A stretch of DNA of 64,000 nucleotides from Nocardia mikamii NBRC 108933 (GCF_001613505.1 NZ_BDCM01000010.1:264232-328231); one strand, 5' to 3'; shown: positions 38,297 through 47,666, counted from the stretch's first letter. Numbers and translations are program-made. Notes: generated from the letters alone by a model not told the origin.

Positions 38297-39991
38297 ATGC
38301 CCGACTTCGACTACGACGTGGTAGTGATCGGCTCCGGTTTCGGTGGCAGTGTCAGTGCGCTGCGCCTCACCGAGAAGGGCTATCGGGTGGCCGTGCTGGA
38401 ATCCGGCCGGCGCTGGCCCGCGGAATCCATTCCGAAGTCGAATTGGAATGTGCGCAAGTCGATCTGGGCTCCGCGCCTGGGCCTGACCGGCCCGCAGCGG
38501 ATCAGCCTGCTCGGCAAGTGCGCGGTGTTCTCCGCCGCGGGCGTCGGCGGCGGCTCGCTGATCTACGGCAACACCCTCTACGAACCGCTGCCGAACTTCT
38601 ACACCGACAAGCAGTGGGCTCATATCGCCGACTGGCGCAGCGAACTGGCGCCCTATTACGACCAGGCCAAGCGGATGCTGGGCGTAGCGCCCAATCCGCG
38701 CGTGACGCCCGCCGACGAGGTGATCCGTTCCATCGCAGACGATCTCGGCGTGGGTGATACCTATCATCCGACCAATGTCGGCGTGTTCTTCAACGAGGAA
38801 CAGCCCGGTGTCGAGGTCGACGACCCGTACTTCGGCGGCGCCGGCCCGCGCCGCAGCGGCTGCATCCACTGCGCCCGCTGCTTCACCGGCTGCCCGCACA
38901 ACGCCAAGAACACCACCCCCACCAACTACCTGTACCTCGCCGAACAGGCCGGTGCCAAGGTGTTCGAGCTGACCACGGTGACCCGCGTCCGGCCGATGGT
39001 GGGCGGCGGCTACGCGATCGAGACGCAGCGTGCGGACCGCTGGGTTCGCAAGGGCCGCAAGACCTTCACCGCCGAGCAGGTCGTCTTCGCCGCCGCGGCG
39101 CTGGGCACCCAGAAGCTGTTGCACAAGATGCGCGACGACAAGGTGCTGCCGAACCTCTCGCCCCGGCTGGGTGAGCTCACCCGCAGCAATTCCGAGGCCA
39201 TCCTCAATGTGGTCAGCCGGCAGCGGAGCGATTTCGCCGAGGGCATCGCCATCACCTCCTCGATTCATCCCGAGCCCGACACCCACATCGAGGTCTGCCG
39301 CTACGGCAAGGGACAGAACGCGCTGTTCCCGATGTCGGTGCCGATCGTCGACGGCGGCGCGTTCCGATTCCTGCGTTTCCTGCTGGCCATCGTGCTGCAC
39401 CCGCTGGTGTTCGCACGTAGTCTCAACGCCCGCCATGCCTCGGAGAAGTCGGTGATCCTGCTGGTGATGCAGTCACTGGACAATTCGCTGACCTCGTTCC
39501 GCCGCTGGGGACAGCTGAAGACCAGGCAGGGCACCGGCCAACCGAATCCGACCTGGATTCCGCTGGCCCACGAGGTCGGCCGCCGATTCGGCGAGAAGGT
39601 CGACGGCGACGTGCACGGCCTCGTCATGGATGTGTTCGACATCCCCGCCACCGCGCACTACATCGGCGGCTGCGTGATCGGTGAAGGTCCCGAAAGCGGT
39701 GTGGTGGATCCGTACCAGCGCGTCTTCGGCCACCCCGGACTGCATATCGCCGACGGATCCGCGGTGACCGCGAACCTCGGGGTGAACCCGTCGCTGACGA
39801 TCACCGCGCAGGCCGAACGCGCGATGGCGTTCTGGCCCAACAAGGGTGAGGCCGACCCGCGTCCGGAACTCGGCACGGGCTACCGCCGCATCGCCCCGGT
39901 CGCCCCCCACTACGCCACCGTGCCCGATACCGCGCCCGGTGCGCTGCGCCTGCCCATCGCACCGATCGATCCAGCGCCCGCCGAGCGCTGA
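38297..39991 (+). CDS. choD: GMC oxidoreductase, ChoD (putative cholesterol oxidase) type
   Basis: The 564-residue flavoprotein has the FAD-binding GSGFGGSVSALRL at about residue 12, GGGSLIYGNTLYE near 85, and a C-terminal GLHIADGSAVTANLGVNPSL typical of GMC enzymes. It closely follows mycobacterial ChoD. A cysteine cluster CIHCARCFTGC at residues 189-199 has the CxxCxxCxxxC spacing of ferredoxin-type clusters. ChoD is named cholesterol oxidase, but sterol oxidation by this branch is poorly supported; another hydroxyl substrate is possible. GAGAGGAAGAC provides the ribosome site. Confidence 0.85.
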   Translation: MPDFDYDVVVIGSGFGGSVSALRLTEKGYRVAVLESGRRWPAESIPKSNWNVRKSIWAPRLGLTGPQRISLLGKCAVFSAAGVGGGSLIYGNTLYEPLPNFYTDKQWAHIADWRSELAPYYDQAKRMLGVAPNPRVTPADEVIRSIADDLGVGDTYHPTNVGVFFNEEQPGVEVDDPYFGGAGPRRSGCIHCARCFTGCPHNAKNTTPTNYLYLAEQAGAKVFELTTVTRVRPMVGGGYAIETQRADRWVRKGRKTFTAEQVVFAAAALGTQKLLHKMRDDKVLPNLSPRLGELTRSNSEAILNVVSRQRSDFAEGIAITSSIHPEPDTHIEVCRYGKGQNALFPMSVPIVDGGAFRFLRFLLAIVLHPLVFARSLNARHASEKSVILLVMQSLDNSLTSFRRWGQLKTRQGTGQPNPTWIPLAHEVGRRFGEKVDGDVHGLVMDVFDIPATAHYIGGCVIGEGPESGVVDPYQRVFGHPGLHIADGSAVTANLGVNPSLTITAQAERAMAFWPNKGEADPRPELGTGYRRIAPVAPHYATVPDTAPGALRLPIAPIDPAPAER

Positions 39992-40006
39992 CTGCCGGCG
40001 TACCGG

Positions 40007-40042
40007 GCGCCTTCGCCGCGGCCCCGCGGAGGGCGAAGGCGC
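40007..40042 (+). terminator. Hairpin after the GMC oxidoreductase
   Basis: GCGCCTTCGCC pairs perfectly with GGCGAAGGCGC, and the loop contains a second GC-rich palindrome. It lies 16 bases after the stop and ends the transcript before the NERD gene. Confidence 0.65.
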
Positions 40043-40137
40043 GCGATATGCCGACACCGGCGCGTCGAAGTCTCCCCCGGACCCGTAGTGCCCCTTATGC
40101 TTTCCGATATCGAGTGTCGACGGAAGGGCGGTCGCCA

Positions 40138-41031
40138 ATGCTCGTGCGAGTGCAGAACGCGGCCGGAACCCTGGCCGAGCGGGTCCTCATCGACTGGTTG
40201 CGTACCTGGAAGGGGCCTGGTGACCCGCAGGGCGTGGCAACAGTCAACTGCAGTCTGTTCTACGCCGACCGGTTGCATCAGTTCGATGCGGTGATCTGGA
40301 CGCCGACCACCTGCGTGGTGATCGAGGCCGAGGCCTTGGTCGAGCGCGTGAGCGGCGACCTCGAAATCCCGTTGAACGGACCGTGGCGGGTCGGCGGGCA
40401 TGTGGTGAGTTTCGAGGGCGGCGACCGCGGCACACCGCTGGACCGCTCCCGCGAGCACACTCACGCACTGCAGAACTGGCTGGCCGAACGCGGGCTGGGC
40501 CAGCGCGTGGTGCAGGGCGTGGTCGTGGTGGTGCCGCCGCACGGCGCGAACCCGACGATCCGTCAGCTGTGGAACGATCCCGGCCTCCAGGTGGTGCTCG
40601 GCGACGGCCCGAGGCGGCTGGCCGACTGCCTGACCGCGCTCACCTCGCAGGGCCGGGCGCAGTGGACGGTGAACGACGTCGCGCTGACCTTCCGCGGATT
40701 GGGGCTCCTGCCGTATCTGCCCGCCCCGCAGGATCTCGTCGCCGAGGGTTTCGGCGGACCGGTGGACACCACGTTGTGGTACGGAGGTCCGCAACAGGCC
40801 CAGGCGGAAGCGTTCCTGGAGGAACAGGCCCACGCCGATCAGTCCTACGGGCGTCCCGTCGCGATCACGATGCCCTGGTACAGCCCGTGGAATCTGTATC
40901 CGAAGGAAGCAGACCGGATCGATCCCGGCCGGGCGGTGCTGCGCATCGTGCTCGCGATCGGCATGCTCGTCGGCGCCGCCTGGGTGGTGTGGTTCGTGAT
41001 TTCGCTGGTCCTGAACTTCGGCCCCGGCTGA
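40138..41031 (+). CDS. NERD-domain protein with C-terminal membrane anchor
   Basis: The 297-residue protein begins with a nuclease-related (NERD) domain: AGTLAERVLIDWLRTWKGPG, then HQFDAVIWTPTTCVVIEAEA with the D...E.E pattern of PD-(D/E)xK-like folds. One C-terminal helix (AVLRIVLAIGMLVGAAWVVWF, cytoplasmic domain ahead of it) anchors it to the membrane. ATG 40138 has GGAAGGG upstream. The family is linked to DNA processing by fold only; no substrate is known. Confidence 0.75.
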   Translation: MLVRVQNAAGTLAERVLIDWLRTWKGPGDPQGVATVNCSLFYADRLHQFDAVIWTPTTCVVIEAEALVERVSGDLEIPLNGPWRVGGHVVSFEGGDRGTPLDRSREHTHALQNWLAERGLGQRVVQGVVVVVPPHGANPTIRQLWNDPGLQVVLGDGPRRLADCLTALTSQGRAQWTVNDVALTFRGLGLLPYLPAPQDLVAEGFGGPVDTTLWYGGPQQAQAEAFLEEQAHADQSYGRPVAITMPWYSPWNLYPKEADRIDPGRAVLRIVLAIGMLVGAAWVVWFVISLVLNFGPG

Positions 41032-41060
41032 GGCGGGCCGGCGATGCACGCCGGCATCAC

Positions 41061-41795
41061 TCAGGCCGCGGGCGTGCCCGCCTGACGATCGGCGGCCCCG
41101 GCGACACCCTCGCCACCCGGCCCCGCCTGTCCGCGGGCACCGGCCTCGTCGGCGACCGCTCCGCGAGGTGCCCGGCTGTCGAACCGCAGGCGCAGCGTCG
41201 CCGTCACCGCCCAGCACGCGGTCACCGCCGCCACAGCGAACCCGGTGCCGCCGACGATATCGGTCGGATAGTGATAGCCGCGCCCGACCATGCCCACCGC
41301 CACGGCCGCCAGCGCGAGCGCGCTGAGCACACCGATGACGATGCGCCAACGCACGGTAGCGGCGACGAGCAGCACACCCGTTGCGATGGCGACGAATTGG
41401 ACGGTGTGCCCGCTCGGGTAGGCCAGGTAATGCTGTAAATGCCTGTCCCACAGCGGTTTCAGCGCCCAGGTGTTGATCGCGACCACCAGCTCGGGGACGA
41501 CCACCAGAAATCCGGCACCCCACCAGTCGCGCCGCCACACACAGTAGAGCACGCCGATCAGCAACAGCGGCAACACGATATAGGCGTCGCTCGGCACCAC
41601 CAGCGCGTCGTAGACACCCCGATGCGCGTCCAGGCCCTCGTGCACCCGATCACCGATCGCGCTGTCGAACGTGGTCGGTCCCCCACCGGCGGGAAAACTC
41701 AGGGGGACCGTCACCGTGATCAGCAGGCCGATCAGGGTGACGGTGGCGGCAACGAGACGCGCTCGACATCGAGCGACCGGCGGTGGAGCGGACAC
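41061..41795 (-). CDS. PAP2-family membrane phosphatase
   Basis: From GTG 41795 the protein has 244 residues and six helices. The three phosphatase motifs are present: ALKPLWDRH, YPSGHTVQF near the middle, and GRGYHYPTDIVGG. These enzymes dephosphorylate lipid phosphates or pyrophosphates at the outer face. A GTG at 41864 overlaps the preceding gene's stop as GTGA and is an alternative start, but the extra 23 codons use rare codons; TATGGT at 41807-41802 puts a likely transcription start at GTG 41795. The C-terminal 40 residues are polar and disordered. Confidence 0.8.
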   Translation of the reverse strand: MSAPPPVARCRARLVAATVTLIGLLITVTVPLSFPAGGGPTTFDSAIGDRVHEGLDAHRGVYDALVVPSDAYIVLPLLLIGVLYCVWRRDWWGAGFLVVVPELVVAINTWALKPLWDRHLQHYLAYPSGHTVQFVAIATGVLLVAATVRWRIVIGVLSALALAAVAVGMVGRGYHYPTDIVGGTGFAVAAVTACWAVTATLRLRFDSRAPRGAVADEAGARGQAGPGGEGVAGAADRQAGTPAA

Positions 41796-41860
41796 CTTTC
41801 GACCATAGCCGCGTCCGGCTACTGCCCCATCCTCACCGGCCGCCGATATCGAGCACGGCT

Positions 41861-43897
41861 TCACGCGCCCTGATGCACACTCGCGTCGTCGAGCATCGCC
41901 GCGCGCAGCATGGCCTCGGGCACGCCGAGCGCTTCGACCAATGTGGCCGACTCCGGTCGCAACCGGTCCACGAGTTCGTTGACACCGCGGCGCACCGACT
42001 TGGCCCGATCCACCGACATGAAGCGGTGCATGATGTACCAGGCCTGATTCTGTTCGATGGTGGAGTACACGAACAGATCGCAGACCGTGTCGGCCAGCGC
42101 TCGCGCCTCCGGATCCTCGATATCGGCGATGCCCTCGATGAACGCCTCCAGCACCAGCCGGTCGATATGCGCCTCACCGGCGGCGAGGATGTGGTCCTGG
42201 GCGTTGTTGAACGCCTCGAACGGGCCGGTCTCCTCGGCCCGCGCGCGCAGCCGGTGCGCGGCGGTGCGGGTCAGATAGTCCTCGCGGTCGGCGAACAGTT
42301 GCAGCTGCACCGAACGCCGGGACAGATCACCCTCGTCGATGCCGTCGTCGGAGCGGTCGCGCAAACGCTGGATGAGCTGGCGCACACCCGAGGTCTCGCG
42401 CACCACGTCGCGGGCCATGGTGGCCGCGAACCTCACCCAGCCGAGGGCGTCGAGATCACGCACCTCGTCGGAGTAGGCGGTGAGCAGTTCCTTGGCCACC
42501 AGCTGGGTCAACACCACGTTGTCACCTTCGAAGGTGGTGAACACGTCGGTGTCGGCCTTCAGCGTGACCAGCCGGTTCTCGGTGAGATAGCCTGCGCCGC
42601 CGCAGCATTCGCGGCATTCCTGGATGGATCGGGTGGCGTGGCGGGTCTGGGCGACCTTCAGGCCGGCGGCCCGCTTCTCCAGCGCGCGCTGCGCCTCCGG
42701 GTCCAGATTCTGCCCGGTCTGCACCAGGTGCATGCGCCGCACCAGATCGTTCTGGGCGAACGACAGCGCGAACGCGCGTGCCACATGCGGAAACAGCCGG
42801 CGCTGATGGCTGCGATAGTCCAGCAGCAGGGTTTCGCTGCCGTCGTCCGGATCGGAGAACTGGCGGCGCTTGTCGGCGTAGCGCAGCGCGATACTCAACG
42901 CCACCCGCGCACCGGCGGCGGCCGCGCCACCGACACTGACCCGCCCGCGCACCAGCGTGCCCAGGGTGGTGAAGAACCGGCGGCTCGGGTTCTCGATATC
43001 GGAGTGGTAGGTCCCGTCGGCGTCGACGTCGGCGTAGCGGTTGAGCAGGTTCTCCCGCGGAATCCGGACTTGGTCGAATTCGATGCGGCCGTTGTCGACG
43101 CCGGGCAGCCCGCCCTTGAGACCGCAATCCGAGGTGGTCACGCCGGGCAGGTCGTTGCCCTGTTCGTCGCGGATCGGGACGAGGAAGCAGTGCACGCCCT
43201 TGCTCTCGCCGCCGGTGATCAGCTGGGCGAAGACGGCTGCCATCCGGGCGTGTTCGGCGGCGCCGCCGATGTAGTCCTTGCGGGCGGAGGCGGTGGGACT
43301 GTGCACCACGAATTCGCCGGTCGCCGGGTCGTAGGTGGCGGTGGTCTCCAGATTCGCCACATCACTGCCGTGCCCGGATTCGGTCATCGCGAAGCAGCCG
43401 AGCAGATCCAGCGACAGCAGCCGCTTGACGACGTCGGTATGGCGATCGGTGCCCAGATTCTCGACCGCGCCGCCGAACAGGCCCCACTGCACACCGGCCT
43501 TCACCCACAGCGACAGATCGGTGTAGGCGAGCATTTCCAGGCCGGTGACGGCACCGCCGGGATCGCCGGTTCCACCGTGTTCCAGGCTGAATCCTTTTTC
43601 CGCGTAGCCGAATTCGGCGATGAGGCGCATCTGCTCCAGGACCCGCGCACGCGCCTGGCGGTAGTCGAGATAGGGATCGCCGAACAACCGGTCGTCGACC
43701 AGCTGCCGGCGCGCCTGCTCCCTGACCTCACGCCACGGGCCGTCGAGCGCGGCCCGCAGATGGTCGGCGGTCGACTTCCCGGTCCTCGATGTTCCGCCGT
43801 TCGATGTCCCGGTGTTCGATGTCGCGACCTCCGGCTGCGCGGAGTTCGATCTCACGGAATCTGCTGCTTCGGTACCCGTAGCCGTATCGGTGCCCAT
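41861..43897 (-). CDS. Acyl-CoA oxidase/dehydrogenase-like protein
   Basis: The 678-residue flavoprotein is longer than standard acyl-CoA dehydrogenases and matches the acyl-CoA oxidase-like group: CFAMTESGHGSDVANLETTA for FAD binding, RFFTTLGTLVRGRVSVGGAA, and ECCGGAGYLTENRLVTLKAD followed by TFEGDNVVLTQLVAKELL. It would introduce the alpha-beta double bond of acyl-CoAs, passing electrons to oxygen or a carrier. The first 40 residues are Ser/Thr-rich and disordered. ATG 43897 is chosen; TACAGT ends eight bases before it, giving a leaderless message. An inverted repeat GGTTATC/GATAACC (43898-43940) overlaps that promoter. Confidence 0.85.
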   Translation of the reverse strand: MGTDTATGTEAADSVRSNSAQPEVATSNTGTSNGGTSRTGKSTADHLRAALDGPWREVREQARRQLVDDRLFGDPYLDYRQARARVLEQMRLIAEFGYAEKGFSLEHGGTGDPGGAVTGLEMLAYTDLSLWVKAGVQWGLFGGAVENLGTDRHTDVVKRLLSLDLLGCFAMTESGHGSDVANLETTATYDPATGEFVVHSPTASARKDYIGGAAEHARMAAVFAQLITGGESKGVHCFLVPIRDEQGNDLPGVTTSDCGLKGGLPGVDNGRIEFDQVRIPRENLLNRYADVDADGTYHSDIENPSRRFFTTLGTLVRGRVSVGGAAAAGARVALSIALRYADKRRQFSDPDDGSETLLLDYRSHQRRLFPHVARAFALSFAQNDLVRRMHLVQTGQNLDPEAQRALEKRAAGLKVAQTRHATRSIQECRECCGGAGYLTENRLVTLKADTDVFTTFEGDNVVLTQLVAKELLTAYSDEVRDLDALGWVRFAATMARDVVRETSGVRQLIQRLRDRSDDGIDEGDLSRRSVQLQLFADREDYLTRTAAHRLRARAEETGPFEAFNNAQDHILAAGEAHIDRLVLEAFIEGIADIEDPEARALADTVCDLFVYSTIEQNQAWYIMHRFMSVDRAKSVRRGVNELVDRLRPESATLVEALGVPEAMLRAAMLDDASVHQGA

Positions 43898-44023
43898 GGT
43901 TATCGACTGTAGCGGGAGTGCGGACACGCCCGTGATAACCAGCGAATTGCCCAGCTCACCACTCTCGCCGGAGAGAGGGAGCTCACCGGCGGCCGCGTAT
44001 GGGCGCCGACTACCGTGTGTCGT

Positions 44024-45481
44024 GTGACAGATGAGTTGGAGCCCGAACTCGTCCGCACGGGGCCGGAGACCCGGCCGAGTTCGTTGTGGCATCGGGCGAT
44101 GGGAACGGTAACCGATCGGCTGGTCGCCCAGCGGCGCGCCACGGTGGACTCGGTGGTCGAGGCGCCGGCCCCGCTGAAGCCGATCGATCTCACCGACGAC
44201 GCCGCCGTCACCGAGGTGCTCGACCTGGCCGAACGGGTCGGCGAGGTGGTGCTCGCCTCGGGCACCGCGGTGACCGACACCAGCACACAGGTCGAATTCA
44301 TCGCCGCGACATACGGTTTGGCGCAGTGCGATATCGACGTGACCTACAACTCGATTCGCATCTCCGCCGACCGGGGTCCGTCGCTGCCACCCGCCAGCAC
44401 CATGCGGGTGGTGCAGTACCGCTCGCTGGACTTCACTCGCCTGTCCGCCGTCGACCGCCTGACCCGGCGGATCCGCCGCGAGGTGGTGCCGCCGCAGGAG
44501 GCGCACGCCGCCCTGGACGCGATCACCACCGCGCCGCATCCCTACAACCGGTGGGTCGCCACGTTCGGCTGGTCGCTGCTGGCGGCGTCCATCGCACTGT
44601 TGCTGGGTGGTGGCGTGCTGGTCGCGGCCGTGAGTTTCGCCACGACGTTGCTGATCGACCGGTGCAACCGGGAGTTGAACAAGCGCGGCCTGCCCTTCTT
44701 CTTCCAGAACATGATGGGCGGCATCATCGCCACCCTGCCGGCGATCCTGCTGCAAACCTTCGCCGAGGGGTTGGAAACCAATCCCAGCGTTATCGTCGCT
44801 GCCGGAATCACCGTGCTGCTCAGTGGTTTACAGCTGGTCGGTGCGGTCGAGGACGCGATCACCGGCGCACCGATCACGGCCGCTGCCCGCATGCTGGAAG
44901 TGCTGGTCATGACCGGCGCGATCATCGGCGGCGTCGGTTTGGCACTGCGCGGAGCCCAGGCCTTCGGCGCCCAGGTGCCGCCGATCGACATGTCGCCGTC
45001 CTACGACATCACCAATCTGCCGCTGAAGATCACCGCCGGTGCGGTGGCGGCGGCGGCGTTCGCCCTCGCCTGTTACGCCGAGCGCCGAGCCCTCGCCGTC
45101 GCCGCCATCAGCGGTGCGGGGATCACCGTGTGCTATCTGTTCGTGCAGCACGCCGGTTTCGGGCCGGTGATCGCCGCCGCGGTCTCGGCGACCGCGATCG
45201 GTCTGGCCGGTGGTCTGCTCGCCCGTCGTGCGGTGACGCCTCCGCTGGTCGTCGCCATCGCGGGCATCACTCCGCTGCTTCCCGGTCTCAAGGTCTACCG
45301 GGGCCTGTTCGCGCTGATCAACGACGATCTGCTGGTCGGGCTGAATCAGATGTTCGCCGCGCTGGTGGTCGGCTGTGCCCTCGGCGGCGGTATCACGCTC
45401 GGTGAGTGGTTCGCCCGGTGGCTGCGCCGGCCGCGGATCCTGCGGCGGGTCACCGGGGTGCGCCCCGACGACTTCAGCTGA
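44024..45481 (+). CDS. thrE: ThrE-type threonine/serine exporter
   Basis: The 485-residue membrane protein matches ThrE of Corynebacterium: a cytoplasmic N-terminal half with EVLDLAERVGEVVLASGTAV and FIAATYGLAQCDIDVTYNSI, then about ten helices, with QNMMGGIIATLPAILLQTF and GITPLLPGLKVYRGLFALIN. It exports threonine and serine using the proton motive force. GTG 44024 is preceded by TACCGT at 44011-44016, so the mRNA is probably leaderless; GTG 44015 is an alternative. Confidence 0.9.
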   Translation: MTDELEPELVRTGPETRPSSLWHRAMGTVTDRLVAQRRATVDSVVEAPAPLKPIDLTDDAAVTEVLDLAERVGEVVLASGTAVTDTSTQVEFIAATYGLAQCDIDVTYNSIRISADRGPSLPPASTMRVVQYRSLDFTRLSAVDRLTRRIRREVVPPQEAHAALDAITTAPHPYNRWVATFGWSLLAASIALLLGGGVLVAAVSFATTLLIDRCNRELNKRGLPFFFQNMMGGIIATLPAILLQTFAEGLETNPSVIVAAGITVLLSGLQLVGAVEDAITGAPITAAARMLEVLVMTGAIIGGVGLALRGAQAFGAQVPPIDMSPSYDITNLPLKITAGAVAAAAFALACYAERRALAVAAISGAGITVCYLFVQHAGFGPVIAAAVSATAIGLAGGLLARRAVTPPLVVAIAGITPLLPGLKVYRGLFALINDDLLVGLNQMFAALVVGCALGGGITLGEWFARWLRRPRILRRVTGVRPDDFS

Positions 45482-45532
45482 ACCACCGGGTTCGCGGCCC
45501 CGGGCCGGAGGATCGAATTCTCGGTGGATGCC

Positions 45533-46252
45533 TCAGGCCGCGAATCCGATGGAGCGGGCCAGATCGGCCAGCGTCGCATCGAACAAGGCGTCCGGATTAC
45601 CCACCGGCATCGGGTAGTTGCCGAACACTTCGAGCGTGACGTGCCCGTACAGCCGCGCCCAGAACTGGATCATCAGATAGGTGACGCCCAGATCCAGCTT
45701 CTCGGCCGGGAACTTCTGGCCCGATTCGGCGAGCACGGTGAGCAGTTCGGTCTGGAATCCGACGAGGTCCTCGCGCAGCGCGTGCGGAATCACGTCGGTC
45801 GGCGGGGTGACGATGTCGTAGGTGGTCAGCAGCCGGCCCGCGGCCTCGAGGAAGATGCGGCCGAACGGTTCGTCGAATTGCCGCATGGCGCTGGCGGAAC
45901 CACCGGCGGGCGAGGCGAAGACGAGCGTGAACTCGTGGGCGTGCGCCAGGGCCCACTGCCGGAAACCCTTGCAGATGGCGAACAGCTGGACCATGCCGTC
46001 TTCGGGCAGCTCGGCCACCTGCTCGGCGAGCTCCTGGGCCAGGTCGGCGCAGATATCGCTGCGCAGCGCACCCACCAGATCGTCGCGGGAGGCGTAGTAC
46101 CGATACAACGCGGGTGCGGTGATACCCAACTCACGCGCGATGGCGCGCAGGGTCACCGCCTCGGGGCCCTGCTCCACCAGGAGCGTGCGGGCCACGCGCC
46201 GGATATCGGCGTCGCTGACCGCGGGCATCCGGCCCCGTCGTGCGGCTGTCAT
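45533..46252 (-). CDS. TetR-family regulator with WHG-type C-terminal domain
   Basis: The 239-residue protein has a TetR helix-turn-helix (VARTLLVEQGPEAVTLRAIA, LGITAPALYRYYASRDDLV at about residues 20-60) and a C-terminal region with CKGFRQWALAHAHEFTLVFA, the TetR_C_33/WHG pattern. It follows the P450 gene in the same direction but a 19-bp hairpin separates them, so its transcription is probably separate. Its target is unknown. Confidence 0.88.
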   Translation of the reverse strand: MTAARRGRMPAVSDADIRRVARTLLVEQGPEAVTLRAIARELGITAPALYRYYASRDDLVGALRSDICADLAQELAEQVAELPEDGMVQLFAICKGFRQWALAHAHEFTLVFASPAGGSASAMRQFDEPFGRIFLEAAGRLLTTYDIVTPPTDVIPHALREDLVGFQTELLTVLAESGQKFPAEKLDLGVTYLMIQFWARLYGHVTLEVFGNYPMPVGNPDALFDATLADLARSIGFAA

Positions 46253-46270
46253 GCGTCGTCCTTCGTCGTA

Positions 46271-46315
46271 TGCGCACCGGCCTCGACGTCACGGGTACGT
46301 CGAGGCCGGTGCGCA
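46271..46315 (-). terminator. Very long perfect hairpin after the P450 gene
   Basis: The two arms, each starting TGCGCACCGGCCTCGACG read outward-in, form 19 perfect base pairs around a 7-base loop. It lies between the P450 stop (46378) and the TetR start (46252) and probably ends the P450 transcript. There is no T-tract. Confidence 0.7.
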
Positions 46316-46377
46316 CACTGTGTCCTGGGCCGCCGGAGACCGGGTCGCCGAGGGCGCTGCCCCGGCGGCCGCGGCGC

Positions 46378-47613
46378 TCACTCGTAGGCGACCTGCCAGC
46401 TCTTGATTCCGTTCAACCAGCCCGAGCGTAGCCGGACCGGCTCGGAAACCTCACGCAGGTTGGGCATCACGTCGGCGATGGCGTTGAAGATCAGATCCAG
46501 CTGCAGCCGGGCCAGGTTGGCGCCGACGCAGTAGTGGGTGCCGGTGCCGCCGAATCCCACGTGCGGGTTCGGGTTTCGCGTGATGTCGAATTCGAACGGC
46601 TTGTCGAAACGTTCCTCGTCGAAGTTCGCCGAGGAGTAGAACAGGCCGACCCGCTGCCCCTTCTTGATGGCCTGGCCGCCGATTTCGGTATCCGACAACG
46701 CGGTTCGCTGGAACGCGATCACCGGCGTCGCCCAGCGCACGATCTCGTCGGGTGCGGTGCGCGGCCGCTCGGCCTTGTAGAGTTCCCACTGCGCCGGATT
46801 GTCCACGAACGCCTTCATGCCGTGGGTTGTGGCGTTGCGGGTGGTCTCGTTACCGGCCACGGCCAGCAGGATGACGAACCACGCGAACTCCTCCGAGCCC
46901 AGCGCCTCACCCTCGATGTCGGCGTTGAGCAGCTGGGAGACGATGTCGTCGGCCGGGCATTTGCGCTTCTCCTCGGCGAGGTTCCACGCGTAGCCCATGA
47001 CCTGGGCGTTGGCCATCTTGTAGCTGTCGGCGTACTCGGGGTCGTCGTAGCCCATCATCTGGTTGGACCACTCGAACAGCTTGCCGCGATCCTCCTGCGG
47101 CACGCCGAGCAGTTCGGCGATGGCCTGCAGCGGCAGCTCGCAGGCCACCTGCTGGACGAAGTCGCCGCCGCCGGTCTTCTTCGCCTCGTGCACGATCCGC
47201 TCGGCACGCTCGCGCAGCGCGGCCCGCAGACTCTCCACCGCGCGCGGGGTGAAGCCGCGCGAGATGATGCGGCGCAGCTTGTCGTGCGCCGGCGGATCGG
47301 TGTTGACCAGCATGGCCCGCTGGATCTCGATCTCCTCGCGGGTGATCTCGCCGTTGAAGCGGATCACCGCGGTGTTCTCCTGCGTGGAGAAGACCTCGGA
47401 GTTCTTCGAGATCTCCTTGATGTCGTCGAGCCGGCTCACCACCCAGTAGCCGCCGTCGTCGAATCCACTCACTCCGTTGGGCTGGTCGACCCACCACACC
47501 GGGGCGGTGCGACGCAGTTCGGCCCATTCGGCCACGGGCAGGCGCTGCGACAGCAGATCGGGGTTGGTGAAATCGAAATCGTGACTGATGGACGGCAGAG
47601 ACGGCGCGGACAC
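46378..47613 (-). CDS. CYP125-like cytochrome P450 (steroid C26/27 monooxygenase type)
   Basis: The 411-residue P450 is close in sequence to mycobacterial CYP125A1: LPVAEWAELRRTAPVWW, RIISRGFTPRAVESL, LAVAGNETTRNATTHGM for the oxygen-binding I helix, and GFGGTGTHYCVGANLAR with the heme thiolate Cys362. CYP125 oxidises the terminal side-chain carbon of cholesterol/cholestenone to the acid. GTG 47613 has a perfect AAAGGAGGTACC ribosome site. A KstR-like box (47626-47637) and a second inverted repeat lie upstream. Whether the substrate is cholesterol or another sterol cannot be told. Confidence 0.9.
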   Translation of the reverse strand: MSAPSLPSISHDFDFTNPDLLSQRLPVAEWAELRRTAPVWWVDQPNGVSGFDDGGYWVVSRLDDIKEISKNSEVFSTQENTAVIRFNGEITREEIEIQRAMLVNTDPPAHDKLRRIISRGFTPRAVESLRAALRERAERIVHEAKKTGGGDFVQQVACELPLQAIAELLGVPQEDRGKLFEWSNQMMGYDDPEYADSYKMANAQVMGYAWNLAEEKRKCPADDIVSQLLNADIEGEALGSEEFAWFVILLAVAGNETTRNATTHGMKAFVDNPAQWELYKAERPRTAPDEIVRWATPVIAFQRTALSDTEIGGQAIKKGQRVGLFYSSANFDEERFDKPFEFDITRNPNPHVGFGGTGTHYCVGANLARLQLDLIFNAIADVMPNLREVSEPVRLRSGWLNGIKSWQVAYE

Positions 47614-47625
47614 GGTACCTCCTTT

Positions 47626-47637
47626 GGAACACGTTCC
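47626..47637. promoter_or_regulatory. KstR-like box before the P450 gene
   Basis: GGAACACGTTCC is a perfect palindrome; with flanks (TGGAACACGTTCCT) it fits the KstR consensus TNNAACNNGTTNNA at all but the last base. It lies just upstream of the ribosome site of the P450 gene. Confidence 0.6.
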
Positions 47638-47666
47638 TATGGAGTGAACCACACCACACTCGTTTT

